Shown here: positions 1 to 8,817 of the stretch, in pieces | How the letters are laid out: each line of letters begins with the position of its first letter | How positions within the stretch are numbered: the stretch's first letter is position 1 | Assembly (NCBI GenBank): GCA_951640165.1 | Contig: OX621250.1 | Span: 682,001 to 746,000 of the forward strand | Direction: 5' to 3' | Origin: Pseudoips prasinana | Lineage: Eukaryota > Arthropoda > Insecta > Lepidoptera > Nolidae | DNA length: 64,000 nt | Notes under the pieces: model-generated | What the model saw: only the letters and a program-made list of their open reading frames with translations | The model's database searches: none | Told to the model about the DNA's origin: nothing | Translations under genes and position numbers: made by a program

Positions 1-952
1 TTGTTACTCAATCACGCAAATATGGGTAAACGTATTTGCATGTAATTTGGAATGGAACTGGTTATATCCAGAATTAACACTTAGGCTATGACATTTTTAG
101 AAACACCGCGCGTGTTGCAAGTACTAAGTAATACTCATCTGTTAATACGCTAAAACTAAATCAAAACCAAATATAGCCTCAGAGTAGAAACATGGCATAA
201 ATTTTTATTGAATGTTAACTTATTTTTGTAGTCGGTTTTGTGTATTAAAACTTTTACTTATTAGTCGTTTAATTTCAACTTATTATTTATTTGCTTATCA
301 CAATTACAGTCCAGTAAGTGGAGCTAGTGTAATAGTCATACGTTTATTTAGTTAAGCAATTCCTACTCACTTAAATAATAGCACGACTATTGCACAATCG
401 CCGGTTAGAGGTTAGTGTAGTTATAGAATAACGCTAGCAGTAGTGCAAGTTATGACTCCAGAGATAAATGGTGTCTGTAGTTGTCAGTTTTTGTGAATAC
501 AACAAACTTGAATGGTTTTTTGTAGTCAGCGGTGAAATATCATTGCGGAAACCATAACTTTGGAAGAAGTACTGGCAACCCACCCCAGCTTGGCGCGAGT
601 ACATATGTATAAGAAAGATAAATTAGTATCGTGTCTTAAGTATGATAGTTAAGATTCATAAACGTAGGATTGTTTTGTGGGTGTAATAGTACTATTAACA
701 TGTCGTATATTATTTTATGTATCTTAAATATTTTTCACAGCACATGCCAAATAATCACTTTATAGGATTTTACTCGCAGATAATGTAGCTAAAGAACTTT
801 AGAATTAGGTTAAGTAGTTTTAGCATTTATCGAATACAAAAATACAGACAAAAACTCAATTTTTCTCTTTATAATATTAGTTCAGATACATCTAATCAAT
901 AAAAGTCTGAGTAGTTAGTTGTGTAAAAGGCACAACTATAGTATGTAATTAT
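1..952. other. AT-rich gene-free stretch
   Basis: No open frame, RNA gene or recognisable repeat end is visible here. The base composition is ordinary AT-rich lepidopteran intergenic or intronic DNA. Confidence 0.5.
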
Positions 953-987
953 TTTAGGTTAAAGTTACAGCTAAAGTACAGACGCCT

Positions 988-1040
988 GCACATCCAGCTA
1001 CCCCAATCTTCATTTTCAATTGGGGAAATTTGACAGATTG
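988..1040. repeat. Short dispersed repeat, copy 1 of 2
   Basis: This segment is repeated in the same orientation at 14948-15050. Both begin GCACATCCA and end with the same stretch around TTGGGGAAATTTGACAGA; the second copy carries about 50 extra bases in the middle. The element type is not recognised. Small open frames crossing it on both strands have no support as genes. Confidence 0.5.
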
Positions 1041-1360
1041 AAGTAGCTTGATATGCTGGCAGCAGTAAACATCGAAAATATGCATAAAACGAATGTTCAC
1101 TGCAGGCGTTTTAGGGATGGTTTCAATCAAATCAAATAGTTTTGTAGGTCGCATGCTACCTTCGTGGTCCGGCTCTATTAAGCCTGCAGGGGACCATTGG
1201 TCCCACTTGGCCAATTTTGTTATATTTTTATCTATTTTAATACATCTCGGCTGTTTACTTAAAACAACCGATTAGCATCGGATGGATTGTGTAATTGTCA
1301 AAGAAGAGGCCAAACCCTACGATGCGGTATCGGGTTGGTTGACGTGAATACCGCCGGATC

Positions 1361-1860
1361 TAGAGATGTAAAATGACTGAATATGACTAGTCACAATTGT
1401 TATAAACGTTAAATGACCCGTCATTTACTGTCAAATTCAGTCAATTTGACTCAAATATTTTTGTCTATTCTCGACTACCGCCCAATTATTTATTTATTTA
1501 GGTACCCAATTTATATGCTAGTTTAAATGAAGCAACTTTTTATTTTCTATTATATCAAGAGAGGATAAGACGACATCAAAGTCAATGCGCGAGGCGATGC
1601 GACGTTGCCATTTTGTCTTAAATGTACGCATGATTAGAAATGTAAAATGATTAACACTATATAATAATACTATAAGTCATAAAACCCAATTTAGAAGTTG
1701 TAGACTTTTATCGACGACAAAAACTTAAAAGGTACTAATATATTACTGAAGTCAAATTGACTGAAAATGACCATTTTGGACAGTTAAAGACTATTTTTGA
1801 CAAATTTGACCGGAAATGACAGTCAGTCTAATTCAGTCACTTTAGTAATTTTCAACACTA
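1361..1860. mobile_element. Non-autonomous hAT transposon (MITE), 500 bp
   Basis: The element is exactly 500 bp and is bounded by a perfect 8-bp direct repeat GCCGGATC (1353-1360 and 1861-1868), the target-site length made by hAT transposases. Its ends are imperfect inverted repeats: left TAGAGATGTAAAAT, right (reverse complement) TAGTGTTGAAAATT, both followed a few bases later by GTGACTGAAT- or ATGACTGAAT-like sequence. TGAC/GTCA-rich subterminal repeats fill both arms, as is usual for hAT transposase binding regions. No transposase frame is present, so it must have been moved in trans. The hAT assignment rests on the 8-bp duplication and the TAG-type termini. Confidence 0.8.
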
Positions 1861-2017
1861 GCCGGATCTCCCGTGTTTTGCACTTACATTTACATACTCA
1901 CCTAATTTTGGTGCACATTTTATAATATTACCAGTTACGTCTATTATTCACACGTTAATGAATAGAACACATGGGATTCACTGGGATACTGGGATGTAAC
2001 ACAGTACAGAGTGCACT

Positions 2018-2426
2018 GTGATCTGTGCACTTCTGTCGGCGCATATACTGGTGTTGAAACTTAGCAGGCTAGTAATTATCTATCATCATCAGTGGTCATC
2101 CACCACTGTGCGTTTCACAAGAAACTTTTTGCCGTGCACTACCGCTCTGTGGAATCAATTAGCTGCGGAGGTATTTCCGATCCGGTATGACATGGCAACC
2201 TTCAAGAAGCGAGCCTATTCTTTTCTTAAAGATAGATAGATAGGTACACTTTATTGCACATCACAGAATAAAATTTATATGTATAGACATAGTTTCAATT
2301 TGTTAAAGGCCGGCAACGCACTTGCAGCTCCTCAGGTGTTACGAGTGTCCATGGGCGGCGGTGATCACTTACCATCAGGTGACCCACTTACTCGTTTTCC
2401 ATCCTATTATATATAAAAAAAAACAT
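2018..2426 (+). pseudogene. 3' end of a 5'-truncated lepidopteran LINE
   Basis: A short frame ending at 2239 reads [19 protein letters not shown] and continues into [15 protein letters not shown], the typical extreme C-terminus of a LINE reverse-transcriptase protein (LWNxLPxEVFPxxYxxxxFK). It is followed by the 3' UTR common in lepidopteran genomes, containing GGCCGGCAACGCACTTG and CCATCAGGTGACCC, and ends in an A-run at about 2426. The catalytic part is absent. A second, inverted copy of the same 3' UTR lies at 34600-34760. The clade (CR1- or Jockey-like) is inferred. Confidence 0.7.
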
Positions 2427-2562
2427 TCTGTCAATATCTTCTTATGGAAAAAGCGAGAGCTTAGGGCCAGGACACATAAACACGATACGACGTCGTGTCG
2501 TTCCACGATGCGGCGTACATATATGCGAGATGAGTAGGGAGGTATATGTATATACCTCTATA

Positions 2563-3104
2563 AGGGCCAGTTGGCGTGGTTGATAAATGCTTTTGCTGCT
2601 CACCCAGGACAAATATTTGTGTGCATGAACTTGTCTAGTTCCTCCTGAGGCTGGGTGTATTCATCCATATATCCGTATTTTCAAAAGTAGTATAATTTAC
2701 ATATAATAAAATCGTAGGAAAGTCAAAACTGTACATTGAATATTTTTTTTAAAGGATACTTGGGGCGTAAACTACAATCGATATCGAAGCCAAAAATATA
2801 GTTTTTAGAATTTTTGTCTGTATGTCTGTTTGTCTGTATGTATGTCCGGGCTAAACTCAAAAAGTACTGCATGGATTTACTTCAAATTTTTCATGAATAT
2901 TACTAAGAGGTCGGGTCAACATATAGGCTACATATTATCACCCTATCACCTACGGGGGAGGAGCTGTGATAATTTATAAAGTTTAAAGCGGGTAAAACCG
3001 CGGGGCACAGCTAGTATGTAGTATATCAGTGATTAGGTTTCCATAGCACAAGCTTTGCTTAGTTTGGCCGTGTGTGAATAATGTCCTGGGATTTTATTAT
3101 TATT
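2563..3104 (+). mobile_element. SINE family D copy, split by a Helitron
   Basis: The head and body (2563 to about 2712) contain AGTTGGCGTGGTTG (box A-like) and the core around ACAAATATTTGTGTGCATGA. The tail (3015-3104) contains CATAGCACAAGCTTTGCTTAG, GTGTGTGAATAATGTCC and a TTATTATT end. These two parts are contiguous in the other family D copies at 4310-4556 and 40845-41127. Here they are separated by Helitron sequence that ends in CTAG at 3011-3014. Box B is missing or degraded, so the copy is presumably dead. Confidence 0.6.
2713..3014 (+). mobile_element. Non-autonomous Helitron
   Basis: The 3' end is diagnostic: a short hairpin GCGG-GTAAAA-CCGC (about 2980-3000), then GGGGCACAGCTAG, followed by a host T. 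This is the Lep1-type Helitron terminus. The interior has tandem TGTCTGTATG-like sequence and ACGGGGGAGGAGCTGTGATA. The 5' end is uncertain and lies between about 2690 and 2750. No Rep/helicase is encoded. The element sits inside a family D SINE, so it inserted after that SINE. Confidence 0.65.
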
Positions 3105-3263
3105 TGACTGCACGTGTGGCGCAGCGTTAAGACAGTCGCCTCGCCCCTTCGTGCCGCGGGTTTGAGCCTCGCGCCGGTCATTTGTGTCCATCTATTATAT
3201 GTTCGTAAAGTACCCCGTGACACAGGATTTAGATTCCCTAGTGCGGGGGTTGTCTTTTAAAAA
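3105..3263 (+). mobile_element. SINE family B copy with internal deletion
   Basis: The tRNA-derived head reads TGACTGCACGTGTGGCGCAG with a degenerate box B (GGGTTTGAGCC). The family tail follows (AAAGTACCCCGTGACACAGG, TAGTGCGGGGGTTGTCTTTT) and ends in A's. Compared with 37245-37461, about 60 bp of the central core are missing. It begins immediately after the TTATTATT tail of the preceding SINE, suggesting insertion into that tail. Confidence 0.75.
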
Positions 3264-3808
3264 TACAGATATATATATATTTACTTGAAAGATAGCTATT
3301 TTAATACTTACTAATACCAAGTTGGTAAACAACCCATTTTGTTGTAAGTGGTTACCATAGCCTATGAACTTTGTGACACACATGACATCGCTGACGTGTG
3401 TAAACTCTAGCGATCCTACTCTCACCCAGGCCCACAGCACAGTACAACACTATTACCTGGAGTGTATCCTGCACGGTGGAGGTATGTCCCCAGCCAATCT
3501 ACCTCTCGTAAATGTTACCAATTAATGCTGTAACCAATTAATGTTGCTCAGGAGTCACGTGGAATTTAATCAAAGTCATTGTAAAAAGATTTTTTCCGCG
3601 TTGTTAATTATATAAGTCTATTCAAGCTTCTTACTTACTCTTTGATCCTTTTATAAATGCTAGAAACGATTTGAGACTTTGGGGTAGCCAAGTATACTGC
3701 GATAAGAAAATATACAACAGTGTGACAGAGACTAAACTAATTCTATAATGTACAATCTAAATACTTAGGTAAGATATTTACCCGTGAAACTATCACAAAT
3801 AAAAAAAA
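3264..3808. other. Gene-free stretch
   Basis: An 81-codon frame runs over the SINE boundary on the minus strand but matches nothing I recognise and is probably chance. No other structure is visible. Confidence 0.4.
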
Positions 3809-4006
3809 ACTTGTGTGTACTTATGTACACGCGTTAGAAGTTATACTTCTTAATATACAACTTGAACATAGTTATCAATTTTCATACCACCTAGAACTAA
3901 CTTCATGCTGTTAAATTTTTTGGTGTCGGTGTGCGCGCGCATCGTAAAAAATTCACTCTCATCATTTTTCTCCATCGCGCCAAAAGAAGTATAACTTCAA
4001 AAATAT
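3809..4006. mobile_element. MITE-like repeat with 14-bp inverted ends, copy 1
   Basis: The terminal motif GAAGTTATACTTCT (about 3838) recurs in inverted form as AGAAGTATAACTTC (about 3984). The interior has CATACCACCTAGAACTAAC, GTGTGCGCGCGCATCGTAAA and CATCGCGCC. A second copy at 34938-35214 preserves order and orientation, so this is a real interspersed repeat. The superfamily is not assigned; no transposase is present. Confidence 0.65.
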
Positions 4007-4309
4007 TTGTTAGTTAATTACAAAAAGAGGAAGAACCAAAAGAGTGGAAATTCGATTTCCACCATTATGATTCTATTGTCAAAGGCAATACACATTAAAA
4101 ATGAATAATATTAAACTGTTCTCAATTTCACACTCAGTTTGTCATCTCTTCTCAGTTTGTCAATGTGTCAAAAGAATGGTAGTGTATGTAATGTTTTTGT
4201 TATTAAAATAATTTAATTTTACTATCTATCACATAATATATTAGCTTTCTAAAAAGAGGTACAAAGTTTTTGCTTCACGTATTAATAGTATGATTAATTG
4301 ACAAGCGGT

Positions 4310-4556
4310 TAATAATAATAATATCTTGAGACATGACTTACACACGGCCATCAGATCTGAATCTAAGCAGTACTTATACTACGGACACCAGATAACTGAT
4401 ATACTATATTTACTAATATTCTTATGAAAATACATACTTATATGGATAACTATATGTTCATGCAAACAAATATCTATCCTGTGTGAGAATCGAACCCACG
4501 ACCAGCGGCGTGAGAGGCATGTATCTTCCAACCACGCCAACCGGCATATCCAAAAT
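4310..4556 (-). mobile_element. SINE family D, near full length
   Basis: Read on the minus strand, a tRNA-like head has box A (GTTGGCGTGGTTGGAAG) and box B (GGGTTCGATTC). The core GATATTTGTTTGCATGAACA follows, then the tail with GTACTGCTTAG and GGCCGTGTGTAA, ending in a TTATTATT repeat at 4310-4320. Internal pol III promoter boxes are intact in outline. It matches the copy at 40845-41127 along its length. The 60-codon minus frame inside it is not a gene. Confidence 0.75.
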
Positions 4557-4579
4557 ACCATTGAGTATTATGCAATCTT

Positions 4580-4925
4580 AATAATCATAATCATAATCAT
4601 CATTTATTTGTGAAGCATAGGTAATAGTACCTAACAATACAACGATTGGTCTTAAATTAGGTTACGTGCACTATGTTCTACCATGAGAATGGTGTACAAA
4701 TAACATCTACTTATTTGGTGTACATACCATCTAAGCTTACAAAAAAAATAACAATCTAAATTTACAAATACAAAATTCTAATATAAAAATACAAAATTAA
4801 AGTCAAAACAGAAAGTCCAATGGGTAACAGTGAAATTCAAAATACAAAATAAATAAAATGTCTCGCTAGAATTAAGTAGCATAGTAGCATAACTAATTAT
4901 GATTCAGCTACTCATAGCAAGTAGT
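4580..4925. other. AT-rich stretch with AATCAT microsatellite
   Basis: A short AATCAT/AATAATC run (about 4580-4605) starts an A-rich, gene-free segment. It may be the tail of an unrecognised minus-strand retroelement, but I cannot show a coding remnant. Confidence 0.3.
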
Positions 4926-4928
4926 TAC

Positions 4929-5046
4929 GGTTAGTAAGTGTAAGACTTAGCAGATAGGTGCATTGCTAAGATGTAGTCTATAGATCATAATCTATAGACT
5001 ACACCTTAGCAGTGCACCTTGCTGCTAAGTCTTACACTTAGTAACC
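4929..5046. repeat. 118-bp near-perfect palindrome
   Basis: Two arms of about 57 bp face each other around a 4-bp centre (CATA, near 4986-4989). The left arm runs GGTTAGTAAGTGTAAGAC to GTAGTCTATAGAT, and the right arm mirrors it with a handful of mismatches and one small indel. It could be a foldback MITE consisting only of its inverted repeats. No coding content. Confidence 0.8.
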
Positions 5047-5689
5047 GCCAATAGGAATTTATATGCCTGTGCCTTGTAGGTCACGTAACGCTATCAGTCT
5101 TCCACCTCACCACCCCCAGGCACTTCAGAAGTCGTCACATCGGCTTCTGGAAAAGTGTACTCGTGTTTGTGCACAGTCTTGCACTATGACTACTCCGTTG
5201 AGACTGCCCCCGAAGCCTGAATAAAGGCCAGATCACTATTATACTACGTTTATCTGATGCTTTACGTGTATAAATATACAAGTTGCATCAGTCGTTTGGT
5301 CACCCTACAAGGAGCGCAGCAATCACCTAAACTCTGAGCTAAAGCCGTGCTGTAATATTAACCAAGAATAAAACATTTATTATTTTACTACCGTTTCAGA
5401 GATAAGTGTAATCCTGAGGAGATTGTGAAGATTATTATTTGTTCAGAAAAAATGTCTTATTTCAGATTAGCTAGGAGAAAAAATATAAGAAAAGTACCTG
5501 TTTTACCGGTTGTAAGAGAGCTGGCAGTGATTATTGAATATTTAACCGTTGTTAAACGTAGCTACGTTACAGTTTGTGTGGCAACAAAGTCTAACATTAT
5601 TACAGATATGCTTGTGATTCGCCTCGGCTCGATTAATGACTTATAAACGTATTTTTTTAATACCTTCAATTATGTATAAATAAATAATA
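5047..5689. other. Gene-free stretch
   Basis: Around 5100-5220 there is weak resemblance to SINE family C (GTGTTTGTGCACAG, GAGACTGCCCCCG). A 73-codon plus frame at 5425-5646 starts at a non-ATG codon, has no recognisable domain and is not supported. Confidence 0.35.
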
Positions 5690-5904
5690 AATGCGAGCAA
5701 ATACTGGAGCACTTTCTGTTCCATCACTCTCATAATCCGATGGGACGCCGAGCGACACGACCGGAAAGGGGTCAGGTACAGGACCGACGGCTTTACGTGC
5801 AAAAAGTACCAAAATTACTTTTCGCCTTTCGGCCTGATCTAGGATTTGAACCCAGGACCTCGTTCTCTGCGGTACGCTACTGCTAGACCAACAAGGCTGT
5901 CAAG
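5690..5904 (-). mobile_element. SINE family C, 3'-truncated
   Basis: Reading the minus strand gives a head with TTGGTCTAGCAGTAGCG and box B CTGGGTTCAAATCCTAG, a GGCCGAAAGGCGAAAAG linker, and the body CCGGTCGTGTCGCTCGGCG / GGATTATGAGAGTGATGG. It stops in the GTGCTCCAG region, so the 3' half seen in the full copy (41293-41681) is missing. Confidence 0.75.
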
Positions 5905-6216
5905 TATAATAGCTATCGCCGAGTGAAATAATTATTTAAATTAATTAATTCGTTTTTTATTTTATCCTTTGTATAAAGCCACAAACATATAAAAATCAAG
6001 GCTTTTCTATTTAGCTGCCACGTCATGCACAGCACGGTAAGGTAAAATATATTGACCATTCCACCCAAATCTTTTTATGGAATAAATGAATTTCAATCTT
6101 GAATAATATTATATATTTAGATTACATAATCTATCCACACAGCACAACAAGTACCTAAGTACATCGTTGATAGTCAGATTTTAACAGTCCATGTCTATGT
6201 GAACCATATAGTATAT
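5905..6216. other. Gene-free AT-rich spacer
   Basis: No frame or repeat end is recognised between the SINE and the mariner terminus. Confidence 0.4.
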
Positions 6217-7390
6217 AATAGGTCTTTACCTATGAAATTGCCGTTTTGTATGAAAAAATTTAAACGAATTTTTTTCATGAATTTTTTTATTTGTATTAAT
6301 CGAAGTAATCACCCATGCAATCAATGCATCTTTGCCATCGCAGTGGCAGTTTATTGATGCCCTTCTTAAAGAAATCAGCTGGACGGGAGGCAACAAATTC
6401 TTCAAAGGCATTTTGTACTGCCTCTCGGGTATTGAATTTTTTTCCCGCCAAGAAGTTATCCAAATTCTGGAAAAAGTAGTAGTCTGTAGGCGCAAGGTCT
6501 GGTGAGTAGGGCGGATGACGGAGAGCTTCCAACCCCAGTTCTTGCAACTTGGAGACCGTCTGCTGTGCAGTATGAGGTCGCGCGTTGTCGTGCAGGAGCA
6601 GCGGAGACGAGCGATTGACCAATGCTGGTTGGAGATGCGCCAGCTTCTCCATCATTGTGCTCAGTTCTTCACAGTACACATCTGCAGTAATGCTCACCCC
6701 GTTTGGTAAGAAGCTGTGATGAATCACACCGGCGCTAGACCACCAAACAGTGACCATCACTTTTCTAGGGGTAAGTTTTCGTTTAGGGCATTGTTTAGGT
6801 GCTGAACCAGGATCCAACCAACTTGCTGAGCGCTTGCGGTTATCAAACAGAATCCATTTTTCATCGCAGGTAACAATGCGGTTCAAAATTCCTTCATTTG
6901 TGTGTCTGTTGAGCAGTGCAAGGCACGTCTCGACGCGTACTTCGCGCTGGCGATCATTGAGTTCGTGGGGCACCCATTTGTCAAGCTTTTTTACCTTGCC
7001 AATTTGACGCAAATGGACCAATATTGTTTTGACGCTAACGTCGAAAGCTGCTGCTAATTCAGCCGTAGATTGTGTATCATCAGCTTCCACAACCGCCTTT
7101 AATTCGTCATTGTCGACCAAAGTCTTCGGACGACCGCGAGGTTCATTTTTCAGGTCGAAATTTCCAGAACGGAAGCGAGCAAACCAATAACAGGTGGTGC
7201 GTTGGTTTGTAGTGTTAGCTCCGTAAACGTCGTTGATGTTGCGTGCCGCTTGTGCCGCGTTGCTGCCACGACGGTACTCATATTCCATAATTACTCGAAT
7301 TTTTAACGTATCCATGATGACGAAAAAGATTGAAATGCGATGAAAATGTAACACTAATAAAATAATGGCTGAATGTCAATATTAAGGTTT
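6217..7390 (-). mobile_element. mariner transposon
   Basis: A Tc1/mariner element carrying an uninterrupted transposase. The left end (TA then GGTCTTTACCTATGAAATTG, 6219 onward) looks like a mariner inverted repeat. The right end (about 7390, read inward on the minus strand CCTTAATATTGACATTC) is only weakly complementary to it, so one terminus is eroded or my right boundary is off by a few bases. The total length of about 1.2 kb is normal for mariner. Confidence 0.75.
6296..7315 (-). CDS. mariner transposase, apparently intact
   Basis: This encodes about 339 aa from the ATG giving MDTLKIR, close to the 345 aa of Mos1; an upstream in-frame ATG would add 13 residues but gives an atypical start. 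The N-terminal half carries paired helix-turn-helix DNA-binding regions (GNFDLKNEPRGRPK and TQSTAELAAAFDVSVKTI), then the WVPHEL linker. The catalytic core has VTCDEKW (first Asp), LLHDNARPH (second Asp) and YSPDLAPTDYYFF (third Asp). The spacing from the second to the third Asp is 34 residues, the DD34D signature of mariners. It catalyses cut-and-paste transposition into TA sites. There is no stop or frameshift. The divergent right terminus means self-mobility is doubtful, though trans activity is possible. Confidence 0.93.
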   Translation of the reverse strand: MDTLKIRVIMEYEYRRGSNAAQAARNINDVYGANTTNQRTTCYWFARFRSGNFDLKNEPRGRPKTLVDNDELKAVVEADDTQSTAELAAAFDVSVKTILVHLRQIGKVKKLDKWVPHELNDRQREVRVETCLALLNRHTNEGILNRIVTCDEKWILFDNRKRSASWLDPGSAPKQCPKRKLTPRKVMVTVWWSSAGVIHHSFLPNGVSITADVYCEELSTMMEKLAHLQPALVNRSSPLLLHDNARPHTAQQTVSKLQELGLEALRHPPYSPDLAPTDYYFFQNLDNFLAGKKFNTREAVQNAFEEFVASRPADFFKKGINKLPLRWQRCIDCMGDYFD

Positions 7391-7435
7391 TATATCATCA
7401 ATTAAAAATTAAGGATACACTCGTTTATTTTCGTC

Positions 7436-7612
7436 AAAAAAGACATGGGCCACACTAGAGAGATTATTATCTGTGTCGCGGGGTACTTTACAAGCATATT
7501 ATTGACGGACACAAGTGCATCCAGATCGTACTTATGGGTCAAATAGCGGTCAAACCCAGGAGACGAAGTGGCCAGGCGACTGGCCTAACCGATACGCCAC
7601 AGGCGCAGTCTT
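7436..7612 (-). mobile_element. SINE family B copy
   Basis: On the minus strand the head is GACTGCGCCTGTGGCG with box A-like TATCGGTTAGG and box B CTGGGTTTGACC. The body has GGATGCACTTGTGTCCGTC, and the tail TAAAGTACCCCGCGACACAG ends in a T/A-rich run. It abuts the mariner end. Confidence 0.75.
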
Positions 7613-7762
7613 ATTATATGCCAATTTGGCGGGTCATAGCCGCGCAACTCATTCTGTAACATCTATTGGACCTGTACCATTTCATGAACATTTTCAGCCT
7701 CAACCTATGACGGATTATAGTTTTAAAATATTCAGACATATTTTAAGGAATGTCGTTGACTG

Positions 7763-7845
7763 GCCCGGTTAGCTGCTCTGACTGCTAAGCCAGAAGTCGT
7801 GAGTTCAATCCCCATCTGATTAAAATTTCAAACATTTGTGTGATG
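7763..7845 (+). mobile_element. tRNA-like SINE head (family E), tail lost
   Basis: The segment has GGCCCGGTTAGCTGCTC (box A-like) and GTCGTGAGTTCAATCCC (box B-like), followed by AAACATTTGTGTGATGA, which is the start of the core shared by SINE families A, B and D. The rest of the core and tail are absent. It is unlikely to be a functional tRNA gene because no closed acceptor stem is evident. Confidence 0.45.
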
Positions 7846-7871
7846 AAAACAAGTAATTATATTATACTCGA

Positions 7872-8120
7872 CGGTCACCGTAGCCTAGTTGATAGTGCTC
7901 CTGCCTACGAAGCTGGTGTTCCTGGGTTCGAATCCCGATAAGTGCAAACATTTGTGTGATGAGCACAAATATTTGTTTCTGAGTCATGGATGTTTTCTAT
8001 GTATATAAGTATTTATCTATCTATTCAAGTATGTACATCGTCGCCTGGTACCCATAGCACAAGCTTTGCTTAGTTTGGGGCTAGGATGATCTTTTTGACA
8101 TTGTCCCTAGATATTATCAT
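7872..8120 (+). mobile_element. SINE family A copy 1
   Basis: The head has box A TAGCCTAGTTGATAGTG and box B GGGTTCGAATCCCG. The core is ACATTTGTGTGATGAGCAC...TTTGTTTCTGAGTCATGG. The tail CACAAGCTTTGCTTAG...GGGCTAGGATGATC ends in ATATTATC. Other copies: 27427-27682, 38137-38387 (minus) and 40480-40736. Intact pol III boxes suggest past pol III transcription; mobilisation depends on a LINE partner that cannot be named from sequence. Confidence 0.85.
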
Positions 8121-8817
8121 TTCTTCACGTCTTTGGGTGTAATTTATCAATAATATGTATGTACTTAGAAATATATAAGGAAGTGTATCACTTGTGTGGT
8201 TGCCATAATACAGGGTCTGCCTAGTTTCCGATCAGGTGGCAGCGGATTAGCTGTCCCAAAATATATTTATAATAATTTAATGTTAAGTTAGCTATTGCAA
8301 TTGAAGTCAGATCGGCAATTGCTATAACTGCTACGTAAATTTGAATGAGGTTCTCCTTAAAAAAATAATAAGCAATACATTGTCTAACCACCGTAGTATG
8401 CAAGCCGCTCTACAATATAAAAATCTCAAGGCGTTCCTTGCAAGTAAAAGAAGTGTTGTAGTACTAATTGTTCTGGTTATTTTTGTAAAAGTGCATCTAA
8501 AATTTACATCGACTCGCAGGTAAAGTTTCGAATTGAAGTTAGATAGCTTTCTGTGTTTGAATAAAATATAAAGCTTTGCTCGAGAAATAAAAACTGGGAA
8601 ACAAGAAATAGGGTTTTCATTTTGAGTTTTCACAAATAATAAATATGACGTGAAATAGATAGTATTTATATAAGTATTAAAAAAAATAAGTTAATTCCTA
8701 TTAATTTAATGAAAAAATTGGGACCAATGTGGATCAGGTTCGCCGGAAAGTTTAAATTATGATTTTCTTTTATTAAGTTTTTACAGACAATGCCCGCACT
8801 ATGGTATTTATAAATAT
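8121..8817. other. Gene-free stretch
   Basis: Small frames on both strands at 8221-8633 and 8666-8896 overlap each other and show no domain. No repeat boundary is recognised before the TATG tail of the next element. Confidence 0.4.

Noticed and set aside
5425..5646. 73-aa plus-strand protein
   Set aside because: Non-ATG start, no motif, surrounded by SINE fragments.
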